Positions 1 through 8,015 of a stretch of 9,164 bases of DNA are shown here, piece after piece. The translations under genes and the position numbers were made by a program. How positions within the stretch are numbered: the stretch's first letter is position 1; each line of letters opens with the position of its first letter. The DNA is from Deltaproteobacteria bacterium (GTDB lineage Bacteria; Desulfobacterota; Desulfobacteria; Desulfobacterales; Desulfatibacillaceae), in assembly GCA_021815525.1 (NCBI GenBank), contig JAKAGN010000080.1, positions 1-9,164 of the forward strand, in the 5' to 3' direction. Below the pieces are notes generated by a model. That model searched no databases. It had not been told where the DNA came from and saw only the letters and a list, made by a program, of their open reading frames with translations.

Positions 1-304
1 CGCAGAGGTTCTCGTAGCCCTCGCGGTTCTTGGCCAGGAGCACCAGGTGGTGGTTCTTCTCGCTGGGGAGCCGCTCCAGCCGGCTGCCCCTGGCCACGTA
101 GCACTCGCAGCCCAGGATGGGCTTTAGCCCAGCCTTCTTCGCCTTCTCGTAGAACTCCACCACCCCGAACATGCTGCCGTGGTCGGTCACGGCCACCGCG
201 TCCATGCCAAGCTCCTTCACCCGCTTCATGAGGGCGTCTAAGCGTATGGCGCCGTCCAGCAGGCTGTACTCGGTATGCACGTGAAGATGCACGAAATCGC
301 TCAT
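1..304 (-). CDS. dnaE: DNA polymerase III alpha subunit, N-terminal PHP domain (partial)
   Basis: This is the replicative DNA polymerase catalytic subunit, cut by the left edge of the window after 101 codons. The ATG at 304-302 begins MSDFVHLHVHTEYSLLDG, the N-terminal signature of the PHP domain of DnaE. Metal-site motifs of that domain are visible: HLHVH (residues 6-10), D17, TDHG (40-43), CEC (66-68) and the HH pair at 85-86. The histidine-rich pattern looks complete, as in PHP domains that keep their metal site, but later motifs lie outside the window. A Shine-Dalgarno AAGGGAG lies 5 nt upstream of the ATG, which supports this start. The leader upstream holds repeat copy A and a G-rich tract. 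DnaE rather than Gram-positive PolC is indicated by PHP being at the very N-terminus. Confidence 0.95.
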   Translation of the reverse strand, partial: MSDFVHLHVHTEYSLLDGAIRLDALMKRVKELGMDAVAVTDHGSMFGVVEFYEKAKKAGLKPILGCECYVARGSRLERLPSEKNHHLVLLAKNREGYENLC

Positions 305-342
305 GGGCGCTCCCTTTTGGGGAAAGGATTCGCGGGGGAGGG

Positions 343-469
343 TTCAGCCTGCCGGAAACCGCGAACTGCTGTGTTGCGCTTCGCCTCGCGGCTCGGTCAC
401 GTACTAACTGTACGCTCCTTCGCCGTTCGCTCGCGCGCCTTGCATTTCATCGGTTTCCGGCAGGCTGAA
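343..469 (-). repeat. Structured dispersed repeat, copy A
   Basis: This is a 127-bp element whose conserved core reads CGATGAAATGCAAGG on the minus strand. Its ends form a perfect 19-bp inverted repeat (343-361 with 451-469; plus-strand left arm TTCAGCCTGCCGGAAACCG). Inside are a second stem GCGC/GCGC (433-436 with 376-379), a third CGGC/GCCG (422-425 with 389-392) and a central hairpin CGTAC/GTACG around a 5-nt loop (400-404 with 410-414). It lies 38 bp upstream of the dnaE ATG, so it is probably transcribed in the dnaE leader if the TATAAT at 541-536 is used. It is inverted relative to copies B, C and D. Confidence 0.85.
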
Positions 470-479
470 AAAGTTGCCT

Positions 480-507
480 CCCCCCCGCGCCCCCTCCCTC
501 TCCCCCC
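480..507 (-). other. Potential G-quadruplex tract in the dnaE leader
   Basis: The plus strand carries C runs of 7, 5, 3 and 6 (480-486, 490-494, 496-498, 502-507). The minus strand, which is the sense strand for dnaE, therefore reads four G runs of at least three bases separated by loops of 3, 1 and 3 nt. This satisfies the usual four-tract quadruplex rule. It lies between the candidate promoter and repeat copy A. Whether it folds in DNA or in the dnaE leader RNA cannot be told from sequence. Confidence 0.55.
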
Positions 508-535
508 AAAAAATTTCCGATTATGAAAAACGGAT

Positions 536-541
536 ATTATA
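536..541 (-). promoter_or_regulatory. Candidate -10 box for dnaE
   Basis: The minus strand reads TATAAT, a perfect sigma-70 type -10 hexamer, in the only AT-rich patch of this gap. No convincing -35 is present 16-18 bp upstream: TTGAAT occurs, but 24 bp away. If used, the leader would be about 225 nt and would include the G-tract and repeat copy A. Confidence 0.4.
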
Positions 542-607
542 GGCTGCGGATTCAGGTTCCGTCTGATTCAAGCATTCCGCCCCAAGACCCGCCATGTCCC
601 GCCCCAA

Positions 608-726
608 GCCCGGTCAAAAACGATGAAATGCAAGGAAGACGAGCCGGGCGGGAGGGAGCGTACTGTTCGTACGTGACCGACTCGCCCGGTAAAGTCTGAC
701 GCCGCAGTTCGCGTTTTTGGACGGGC
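608..726 (+). repeat. Structured dispersed repeat, copy B
   Basis: This 119-bp copy reads CGATGAAATGCAAGG on the plus strand at 621-635. Its outer arms GCCCGGTCAAAAACG (608-622) and CGTTTTTGGACGGGC (712-726) pair at 14 of 15 positions if one G.T wobble is counted. Internal stems are AGAC/GTCT (637-640 with 694-697), CCGGGCG/CGCCCGG (644-650 with 683-689) and the central CGTAC/GTACG (659-663 with 669-673, loop TGTTC). The arm sequences differ from those in copies A and D although the core matches. It begins 13 nt after the ftsY stop codon, antisense to the gene, so its complement would form the ftsY 3' untranslated region. Confidence 0.85.
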
Positions 727-739
727 GCATAACGGGCGT

Positions 740-1639
740 CTAAAACAAGGCCTTCACGAACTCGTCCGGATCAAAGTCGCGCAGATCGGAGACCTGCTCT
801 CCCAGGCCCACGTAGCGGATGGGGACCTTCAACTCCTCCGCCACGGCCACCACCATGCCGCCCTTGGCGGTGCCGTCCAGCTTCGTCAGGATGAGCCCCG
901 TGACCCCCACGGCCTCGTCGAAAAGCCGGGCCTGGGAAAGGGCGTTCTGGCCCGTGGAGGCGTCCAGAACGAGCCACGCGTCGTGGGGCGAGCCGGCCAG
1001 GTTCTTTCCGGCTATCCTTTTGATTTTCTTCAGCTCCTCCATGAGGTTCACCTTGGTGTGGAGGCGCCCGGCGGTGTCCACCAGGACCAGGTCCACGCCG
1101 CGCGCGACGCCGGCCTCCACGCCGTCGAAGACCACGGCCGCCGGGTCCGCGTTGTCCCTGTGGCGCACGATTCCCACGCCGGCGCGCTCGGCCCAGATGG
1201 CCAGCTGCTCCACCGCCGCGGCCCGGAAGGTGTCCGCCGCAACGACCAGCACCTTGCGGCCCTCCCCCGCGAAGCGGGCGGCCAGCTTCCCTATGGTGGT
1301 GGTCTTTCCCACGCCGTTGACGCCCATCACCAGGATCACGTGGGGCTTGGCCCGTGGCGCGAAGGGCTTGGGCCGCGCGGGCGCAAGTATGGCCGCGATC
1401 TCGGAGACGAGGGCGGGCTTCAAGTCCTCGGCCGCCGAAATCTCGCGGGAGTCCACCTTCTTCCTAAGCGCCGTCATGAGGCGCGTGGTGGCGGCCACGC
1501 CCATGTCGGCCACGATGAGGGTCTCCTCCAGCTCGTCCAGGAGAGCCTCGCTCACGGGCTTTTTGCCGGAAAAAAGGTCCTCGATGGGGGTGTTCAGAAT
1601 CCGGCGGGTTTTTTCCATCTTCTCGGAAAGCCAGCTCAT
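740..1639 (-). CDS. ftsY: Signal recognition particle receptor FtsY
   Basis: This is the SRP receptor GTPase. It docks ribosome-nascent-chain-SRP complexes at the cytoplasmic membrane and passes them to SecYEG, with GTP hydrolysis reciprocal to that of Ffh. The 299-residue protein has an N domain (about residues 1-95) and a G domain with all motifs: P-loop GVNGVGKTT (106-114), DTFRAAA (136-142), DTAGR (188-192), TKLDG (252-255 plus G256) and GLGE (278-281). The long acidic A domain of enterobacterial FtsY is absent, and the protein starts almost directly with the short helix MSWLSEKMEKTRRIL. This short form is common outside gamma-proteobacteria. The ATG has an AAGGAG 5 nt upstream. smc ends 35 bp upstream on the same strand, so the two are probably cotranscribed. 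Ffh is excluded because no methionine-rich M domain follows. Confidence 0.97.
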   Translation of the reverse strand: MSWLSEKMEKTRRILNTPIEDLFSGKKPVSEALLDELEETLIVADMGVAATTRLMTALRKKVDSREISAAEDLKPALVSEIAAILAPARPKPFAPRAKPHVILVMGVNGVGKTTTIGKLAARFAGEGRKVLVVAADTFRAAAVEQLAIWAERAGVGIVRHRDNADPAAVVFDGVEAGVARGVDLVLVDTAGRLHTKVNLMEELKKIKRIAGKNLAGSPHDAWLVLDASTGQNALSQARLFDEAVGVTGLILTKLDGTAKGGMVVAVAEELKVPIRYVGLGEQVSDLRDFDPDEFVKALF

Positions 1640-1674
1640 TACATCTCCTTAAAATATTTTATTGAATCAAAAGG

Positions 1675-4600
1675 TTAGGCAGCAGAGGAGAGGTTAACCG
1701 ACACCAGTTTCGAAACGCCCTTGGTCTCCATGGTGACGCCGAAGAGCAGGTCGGCGAACTCCATGGCGTTCTTGTTGTGGGTTATCATAATGACCTGGCT
1801 TTGCTCGCCGATCATCTTCATGAGCTGGTTGAAGCGGAACACGTTGGCGTCGTCCAGGGGCGCGTCCACCTCGTCCATGAGGCAGAAGGAGGACGGCTTG
1901 ATGAGGAAGATGGCGAACACGAAGGCGATGGCGGCCAGGGCCTTTTCTCCGCCGGAAAGCAGGCTCATGCGGGTCACCTTCTTGCCGTGGGGCTGGATCA
2001 GGTACTCCACGCCGGTCTCGAGGGGCTTGTCGGGCTCCGAGAGGATGAGCTGCGCGCTGCCGCCGGCGAAGAGCTTGGGGATGACCTCGCCGAGCTTTTC
2101 GTTGACGCGCGCGAAGGTCTCCATGAAGCGCTCCTGGGTGAAGCGGTTGATCTTCCTTATGACCTTCTCGAGGTCGTCTATGGCGGCCAGAAGATCGTCC
2201 TTCTGGCGCACCAAAAAGTCGTGGCGCTCCTTCTCTTCGGCGTACTCGGCTATGGCTGCGGTGTTCACATCCCCCATGCGGGAGATTTTTTCCCGAAGCT
2301 CGTTCACCTCGGCATCGGCGGCCTTGAAGTCCTCCTCGCCCGAAAGGTCCGGAAGCTCCGGCTCTTGCCGCAGCACCGCAAGCTCCCTTCCAAAGCGCTC
2401 CAAAACCCGCGAGGCCGCGGAGTCCCGGCGTATGGCGCGCTCGGCCCGGGCGAGCTTGACGGTCTGGATCTTTTCGGAGAGGCTCTTGCGGTCGCGTTCG
2501 GTCTTGGCGAGCGCGGCCTCGCTCTGGGCAAGCTCCTCCTCTATCTCGGTCAGCTGCGCGCGCTTCTTCTCCAGGCCCCCGGAAAGGTCCTCGAACACGG
2601 CGTAGGCCGACGTGAGGCCCTCTCCGCCGGTCCGGATCCGTTCCCGGGCCTCGTCCGCCTGGCGCTCCTTGCGTTTTTGATCGTATTCGAGCTGAACGAG
2701 GCGCCGCGCGCCCTCCTCGGCATAGGAGGAAAGGCGGGCGATGGAGTCCCGCTGGTTGTCGCTTCGGGCGGCAAGGGCCGTCACGGAGAGCTTTGCGTCC
2801 AGAAGCTCCTGCTCGAGGGCCGCGGCCTTTTGGCCCACGGCGCGGGTCTGCTCCGAGTTTGCGTCCAGGTCCTCCTTGGCCTTGGCGGTTTCGACCGCGA
2901 TGCGCGAGACGAGATCCGAGAAGCGCGAAACCTCGCCCCGGGCGTCGTCCTCGTCGCCGGAAAGCTGCTCCAGCTCCAGCGCGCTGATCTCCCGCCGCCG
3001 CTCGGCCATGCGGCTTTCCTCCTCCAGGCGCACCAGGTCCCGGGCTGCATCGGCCTCGCTTTTTCCCAGGCTCTTCCTCGACTGGATGAGCTTCTGCAGC
3101 TCGCTCTCGAGGGCCTTGGCCCCGGCTTCCAGCTCCGCCTGGCGGGCCTTCAAGTCCGCCAGCTCCTCCGCGGCCTTCTCGATTCTTGCGGCAAGCTCCC
3201 TCATCTCGTTCTTCTGGGCCAGGATGCCGGGCCCGGCCTCGCCGCGCTTTCCGGCCGAAAGGAAGCGCCGGGAGAGCGACAACGCGCCGTCCCTGGTCAC
3301 CACCAGGGCCTCGGGCGCGGAGTCCCTTAGCGCGAGGGCTTCCTGGGCGTCGGCCGCCGCGAGGACCCCGTTAAGGAGCCCGCCCACCGCCCCGGCGAAA
3401 TCGGGGGCCGTGGAGACGTGCGAGATGAGGGCGTTTTCGGATGGAGCATCCGCCGGGTTTTCCGGCCGGCCGGCCCAGGAAAGCGGCGCGAACCCGAGCT
3501 TTCCCGTGACCTTTTCGGGGATTTTTCCGAAGATTTCGAGGGCGCTGGCTGGATCGGGGACGAGGACATACTGGAGCGCCGGCCCCAGGGCAGCCTCCAC
3601 GGCATCCTCGTAGCCGGGCTCGACCGTGACGGCCTCGGCGATGAGCTTAAGCCCCGCGTCCGGCCCGGGCTCGGCGGATTTTTTCGCCTCGTCCCTCAGT
3701 TTCAGAACGTGGCGCACGGCCTCGCCGTACCACTCGTGGCCCGCCTCCATGCGCTTCAAGGTGGAGAGGCGGCTCTTCATCTTTCCTAGCGCCATGTCCG
3801 CGGCGTGGGCCGCCGCGATGGTCTCCCTAAGCTCGGCCCGGCGCGACTCCAGGGCCGACTCCGTGGCGGTGAGGCGGGTCTCGGCAAGGGCGATCTCGGC
3901 CTTCAGGCGCTCGGCCTCGACCCTCGCAGCCTCGCTCTTTTTCCGGGCCGCGGCCGCGCGCTTCTCGGCCTCCGACGCCTCCTCGGACTTCTGCCTAAGC
4001 TTTCTCGCTATCTCCTGGCTGGTGCGGGTGGCGCTTGTGAGGTTGTTGCGGCAGCGGGTCTCCTCGGCCACGAGATCCGTGTAGCGGGAGCGGATGCCCT
4101 CCATCGAAAGGTTCAGGCCCGCAAGCTCGCCCCGCACGGTGGAAAGGAGAGCCTCTTTTTCTGCGGCCTCGGCCCTGGCCTTTTCAAGGGCCGAGAGGTT
4201 TTCCGCCAGCCCGGATTCAAGGCCTGCGCGCTCCCCGGAAATTTTTTCCTGGCGCCTTTGAAGCTCCGCCTGCTCCTGGCCGAGACGCTCCGCCTCGCCC
4301 GCAAGGCGCGTGGCCTCGCTCCTCGCGGCGGCCAGGTCGTTTTCCAGGCGGTCCAGCTTTCTGCGGGCCTCGTGGTGGGCGTTTTCGAGATCCGAAAGCT
4401 CGCGGGCGGCCTCGGTCCTGGCCGTGCGCACGGACTCCACGTCGGCCCCCAGGGATGATATGCGGGTCCCGTGGCCCAGGTCCTCGTCCGAAAGCTGCTC
4501 GATCAATGCGTCGGTTTCGGCGAGCTTATTGGTGTGGCGGTCCCACTCGCGGGCGGCAAGGGCCACCTCCAGCGAAAAGAGCCTGGCGGAAAGCGCCTTC

Positions 4601-5253
4601 CAGCGCTCGGCCTTTCCGGCCTGGCGCTTGAGGCCGTTAAGCCCGCGCTCCACCTCGCTTATGATGTCCATGACCCGAAGGAGGTTCTGGCGGGTGGACT
4701 CGATCCGGCTTTCGGCCTCCTTCTTCCGGGCCTTGTAGCGGGTGACGCCGGCGGCCTCCTCGATGTGGACGCGCCGCTCCTCCGGGCCGGCCTCGGTGAT
4801 GGCGCCGATGTTGCCCTGCTGGATCACCGAGTAGGTGCGGGAGCCCACGCCGCTTCCCAGGAGGAGGTGCTGCACGTCCTTCAAGCGGCAGGCGCGCTTG
4901 TTGATGAAGTAGCCGCTCTCGCCCGAGCGGTAGAGGCGGCGCGTAACCATGATCTCGGAGAAGTCGCGGTACTCCTCGGGGGCCGAGCCGTTGTCGTTCA
5001 CAAACGTTATGGAGACCTCCGCGAGGTTCGATGCGGGCCGGCCGGAGGCGCCCGCGAAGATGACGTCCTCCATGGCTTTGCCGCGAAGCTGCTTGACGCT
5101 CTGCTCGCCCGTGACCCAGCTTATGGCGTCCACGATGTTGCTCTTGCCGCAGCCGTTGGGGCCCACGATGGCGCAGACGCCCCGGGGAAAGGCTATGGCT
5201 GTCCTTTCGGGAAAGGACTTGAAGCCTGTGATGTCGAGTTCCTTGAGGCGCAT
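1675..5253 (-). CDS. smc: Chromosome segregation/condensation ATPase SMC
   Basis: SMC dimerises and, with ScpA and ScpB, extrudes DNA loops and keeps sister chromosomes individualised. The 1192-residue length is typical. The N-terminal half of the ABC head starts MRLKELDITGFKSF and carries Walker A GPNGCGKSN (31-39) and GEQSVKQLRG (49-58). Two long coiled-coil arms rich in A, E, K and R (about 170-505 and 675-1010) flank a hinge (about 525-675). The C-terminal head has LSGGEK (from 1099), Walker B CLMDEVDAPLDD (about 1124-1135) and ITHNK near the end. I chose the ATG at 5253 because SMC proteins begin at this MRLK block; a TTG at 5283 would add ten residues. Neither start has a clear Shine-Dalgarno. 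scpA and scpB are not in the window. Rad50/SbcC is excluded: no zinc hook, and a globular hinge is present. Confidence 0.97.
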   Translation of the reverse strand: MRLKELDITGFKSFPERTAIAFPRGVCAIVGPNGCGKSNIVDAISWVTGEQSVKQLRGKAMEDVIFAGASGRPASNLAEVSITFVNDNGSAPEEYRDFSEIMVTRRLYRSGESGYFINKRACRLKDVQHLLLGSGVGSRTYSVIQQGNIGAITEAGPEERRVHIEEAAGVTRYKARKKEAESRIESTRQNLLRVMDIISEVERGLNGLKRQAGKAERWKALSARLFSLEVALAAREWDRHTNKLAETDALIEQLSDEDLGHGTRISSLGADVESVRTARTEAARELSDLENAHHEARRKLDRLENDLAAARSEATRLAGEAERLGQEQAELQRRQEKISGERAGLESGLAENLSALEKARAEAAEKEALLSTVRGELAGLNLSMEGIRSRYTDLVAEETRCRNNLTSATRTSQEIARKLRQKSEEASEAEKRAAAARKKSEAARVEAERLKAEIALAETRLTATESALESRRAELRETIAAAHAADMALGKMKSRLSTLKRMEAGHEWYGEAVRHVLKLRDEAKKSAEPGPDAGLKLIAEAVTVEPGYEDAVEAALGPALQYVLVPDPASALEIFGKIPEKVTGKLGFAPLSWAGRPENPADAPSENALISHVSTAPDFAGAVGGLLNGVLAAADAQEALALRDSAPEALVVTRDGALSLSRRFLSAGKRGEAGPGILAQKNEMRELAARIEKAAEELADLKARQAELEAGAKALESELQKLIQSRKSLGKSEADAARDLVRLEEESRMAERRREISALELEQLSGDEDDARGEVSRFSDLVSRIAVETAKAKEDLDANSEQTRAVGQKAAALEQELLDAKLSVTALAARSDNQRDSIARLSSYAEEGARRLVQLEYDQKRKERQADEARERIRTGGEGLTSAYAVFEDLSGGLEKKRAQLTEIEEELAQSEAALAKTERDRKSLSEKIQTVKLARAERAIRRDSAASRVLERFGRELAVLRQEPELPDLSGEEDFKAADAEVNELREKISRMGDVNTAAIAEYAEEKERHDFLVRQKDDLLAAIDDLEKVIRKINRFTQERFMETFARVNEKLGEVIPKLFAGGSAQLILSEPDKPLETGVEYLIQPHGKKVTRMSLLSGGEKALAAIAFVFAIFLIKPSSFCLMDEVDAPLDDANVFRFNQLMKMIGEQSQVIMITHNKNAMEFADLLFGVTMETKGVSKLVSVNLSSAA

Positions 5254-5330
5254 GGATTGACCGGAAAAGGGGAAAAAATACAATCGCAGAAGGTGGCTTT
5301 CCCTACCAGATTCCGCGGGGCCTGTAAAGC

Positions 5331-5356
5331 AAAAAAAATACCAGGGAAAGGGCCTG
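5331..5356 (-). terminator. Weak terminator-like hairpin plus T8 before smc
   Basis: The minus strand reads CAGG, a 7-nt loop, CCTG, then GTA and eight T. The stem is only four or five base pairs, so this would be an inefficient intrinsic terminator. It lies between the acs-side repeats and smc and could limit read-through into smc. It may equally be chance, since a T run also suits promoter-proximal DNA. Confidence 0.25.
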
Positions 5357-5411
5357 AATAAAGGGCAATATACAACATATCGCGGTTAGTGGGATGCCAT
5401 AAGCGGGGGTT

Positions 5412-5474
5412 GTTCAAGGCGGCGAAAGGCCGGTTGAAAACGATGAGATGCAAGGCGGGCAAGCGGCGAGGGGC
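5412..5474 (+). repeat. Structured dispersed repeat, left-half copy C
   Basis: Bases 5412-5468 match the left side of copy D (5662-5718) at 49 of 57 positions without gaps, including CGATGAGATGCAAGG at 5441-5455. The match stops at about 5470. The central hairpin, the CAGCAG side and the expected right arm (complement of GGCCGGTTGAAAACG, 5428-5442) are missing. The 130-bp inverted-repeat element starts 13-20 bp further on. The copy may have been truncated by arrival of that element or by a deletion. Confidence 0.75.
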
Positions 5475-5487
5475 TTCGACGATAGGC

Positions 5488-5617
5488 TTGGGTGGCCCCG
5501 GCAACTCGTTGCCGGATAGCTTCGCGCAAGAGGGCCTTTGCTACGGGATAGGCGGCGGTTCAGGAAAAAGACCTCTTGTCCTTCGGACCCCGGCAACGAG
5601 TTGCCGGGGCCACCCAA
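5488..5617. repeat. 130-bp element with perfect 28-bp inverted repeat
   Basis: Bases 5488-5515 and 5590-5617 are perfect reverse complements over 28 bp. Each arm contains CCGGCAAC-TC-GTTGCCGG (or its complement), itself an 18-bp near-palindrome, so each arm can also fold alone. Between the arms a 7-bp pair CAAGAGG/CCTCTTG (5527-5533 with 5572-5578) nests inside. The arm sequence is unrelated to repeat copies A-D. No T run follows on either strand, so it is not an ordinary terminator. It could be a miniature mobile element or a palindromic intergenic repeat; no target duplication was recognised. Confidence 0.8.
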
Positions 5618-5677
5618 CGTAGGCATGATAAATTAAAATGCTCTAATGCATTAAGGGGAGCGTTCGGGGCGGCTGAA

Positions 5678-5796
5678 GGCCGGACGTAAACGATGAGATG
5701 CAAGGCGGGCGAGCGGCGCGGGAGGGAGCGTGCTGTTCGCACGTGACCGACCCGCGACGCGAAGCCCAACACAGCAGATCGCGTTTACGTTCGGCC
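5678..5796 (+). repeat. Structured dispersed repeat, copy D
   Basis: This is a complete 119-bp copy. Outer arms GGCCGGACGTAAACG (5678-5692) and CGTTTACGTTCGGCC (5782-5796) pair at all 15 positions if one G.T wobble is allowed. Internal stems are GGGC/GCCC (5707-5710 with 5764-5767), CGCGGG/CCCGCG (5717-5722 with 5751-5756) and a central CGTGC/GCACG (5729-5733 with 5739-5743, loop TGTTC). The central stem carries G-C where copies A and B have A-T, changed on both sides. The right arm ends 3 bp from the acs stop codon, so any acs transcript would carry the complement of this element as its 3' end. Confidence 0.85.
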
Positions 5797-5799
5797 GTG

Positions 5800-7788
<1,989 letters not shown>

Positions 7789-7890
7789 GGGAAGGCTCCT
7801 TGGTTTCTTTGTTCTTCTTCCAAGCGAACGGCTGAACGGAAAGGGGTCGGGCGGGGAGGGTGGACGAAAGACCCGGGCGGAAGCCCCTCG

Positions 7891-7919
7891 CGGCCGCCTC
7901 CGTTTACCGGAAGCGGCCG
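7891..7919 (-). promoter_or_regulatory. Hairpin at the 5' end of the acs leader
   Basis: On the minus strand CGGCCGCTTCCG (7919-7908), loop GTAAA and CGGAGGCGGCCG (7902-7891) form a 12-bp stem with one G.T wobble. With the TATAAT at 7936-7931 as -10, transcription would start at about 7924, putting this stem almost at the mRNA 5' end. The plus-strand words CCGTTTACGG (7917-7926) and CCGTTTACCG (7900-7909) repeat 17 bp apart across the same spot and could be operator half sites. Candidate roles are 5' RNA protection or an operator. No T run follows, so it is not a terminator. Confidence 0.5.
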
Positions 7920-7930
7920 TTTACGGGACC

Positions 7931-7936
7931 ATTATA
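7931..7936 (-). promoter_or_regulatory. Candidate -10 box for acs
   Basis: The minus strand reads TATAAT about 140 bp upstream of the acs ATG. TTGACC (7946-7941) lies only 4 bp upstream of it, too close to be its -35; at the proper distance there is only a T-rich tract. TTGACC could instead pair with TAAACG 17 bp downstream, but that is a poor -10. An activator-dependent promoter with a weak -35 is plausible for acs. Confidence 0.4.
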
Positions 7937-7996
7937 CTCGGGTCAAGGAGCCTGAAAAAAGGGGGGATGCGAAAAACATTTCACAAAAGCGGAATT

Positions 7997-8014
7997 GCCG
8001 GCGGATCGGCCGGC
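7997..8014 (-). terminator. GC-rich hairpin after the nitroreductase stop
   Basis: GCCGGC (7997-8002) and GCCGGC (8009-8014) pair around a 6-nt loop, starting one base after the TGA stop. The following minus-strand bases AATTCCGCTTTTG have only a short, displaced T run. It may be a weak intrinsic terminator or an RNA-stabilising 3' stem. Confidence 0.35.
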
Positions 8015-8015
8015 C

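Larger units (their letters stand above)
305..739. other. ftsY-dnaE intergenic region
   Basis: This 435-bp gap has no believable protein gene; the open frames through it mostly follow the repeat copies. On the minus strand, in order of transcription, it holds repeat copy B starting 13 nt after the ftsY stop, a 22-nt-spaced direct duplication of CCGCCCCAAG (577-586 and 599-608, plus-strand reading), an AT-rich stretch with a TATAAT box, a G-tract run, repeat copy A, and the dnaE ribosome binding site. No classical hairpin plus T-run terminator for ftsY was found; copy B occupies the place where one would be expected. Confidence 0.7.
5254..5799. other. acs-smc intergenic region, repeat cluster
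   Basis: This 546-bp gap holds no credible gene. In the direction of transcription (minus strand) it contains repeat copy D directly after the acs stop, a short AT-rich stretch (about 5617-5655), the 130-bp inverted-repeat element, left-half copy C, and then about 160 bp ahead of smc. That last part holds a minus-strand TATATT (5372-5367), which is a weak -10 candidate for smc without a good -35, and a small hairpin followed by eight T. The final 30 bases before the smc ATG are pyrimidine-rich and lack a Shine-Dalgarno. Confidence 0.7.

Noticed and set aside
275..526. Plus-strand open frame through repeat copy A, with matching frames on the minus strand through copies B and D (shared peptide pattern R.GHV.T.RS...LH.I)
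   Set aside because: The frame is open and gap-free in all three copies, but the A-versus-D differences fall on codon positions 1, 2 and 3 about 7, 4 and 5 times, with no third-position bias. Stem pairing explains the conservation better. Genome annotations may wrongly call such frames hypothetical proteins.
1777..3330. Long plus-strand open frame of 517 codons opposite smc
   Set aside because: It is antisense to a clear smc coding region in high-GC DNA, where long shadow frames are expected; its translation has no recognisable domain.
5641..5652. AATGC/GCATT hairpin with an AT-rich tail as acs terminator
   Set aside because: A five-base-pair, AT-rich stem is too weak, and the T stretch after it is interrupted.
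343..5796. CRISPR array or tRNA/rRNA-like gene as explanation of the repeats
   Set aside because: Copies are few, long, widely spaced and inverted relative to one another, with no regular spacers, no cas genes and no cloverleaf or CCA features.
7931..7946. TTGACC next to TATAAT read as a full sigma-70 promoter
   Set aside because: The two hexamers are 4 bp apart instead of about 17, so they cannot serve as the -35 and -10 of one promoter.
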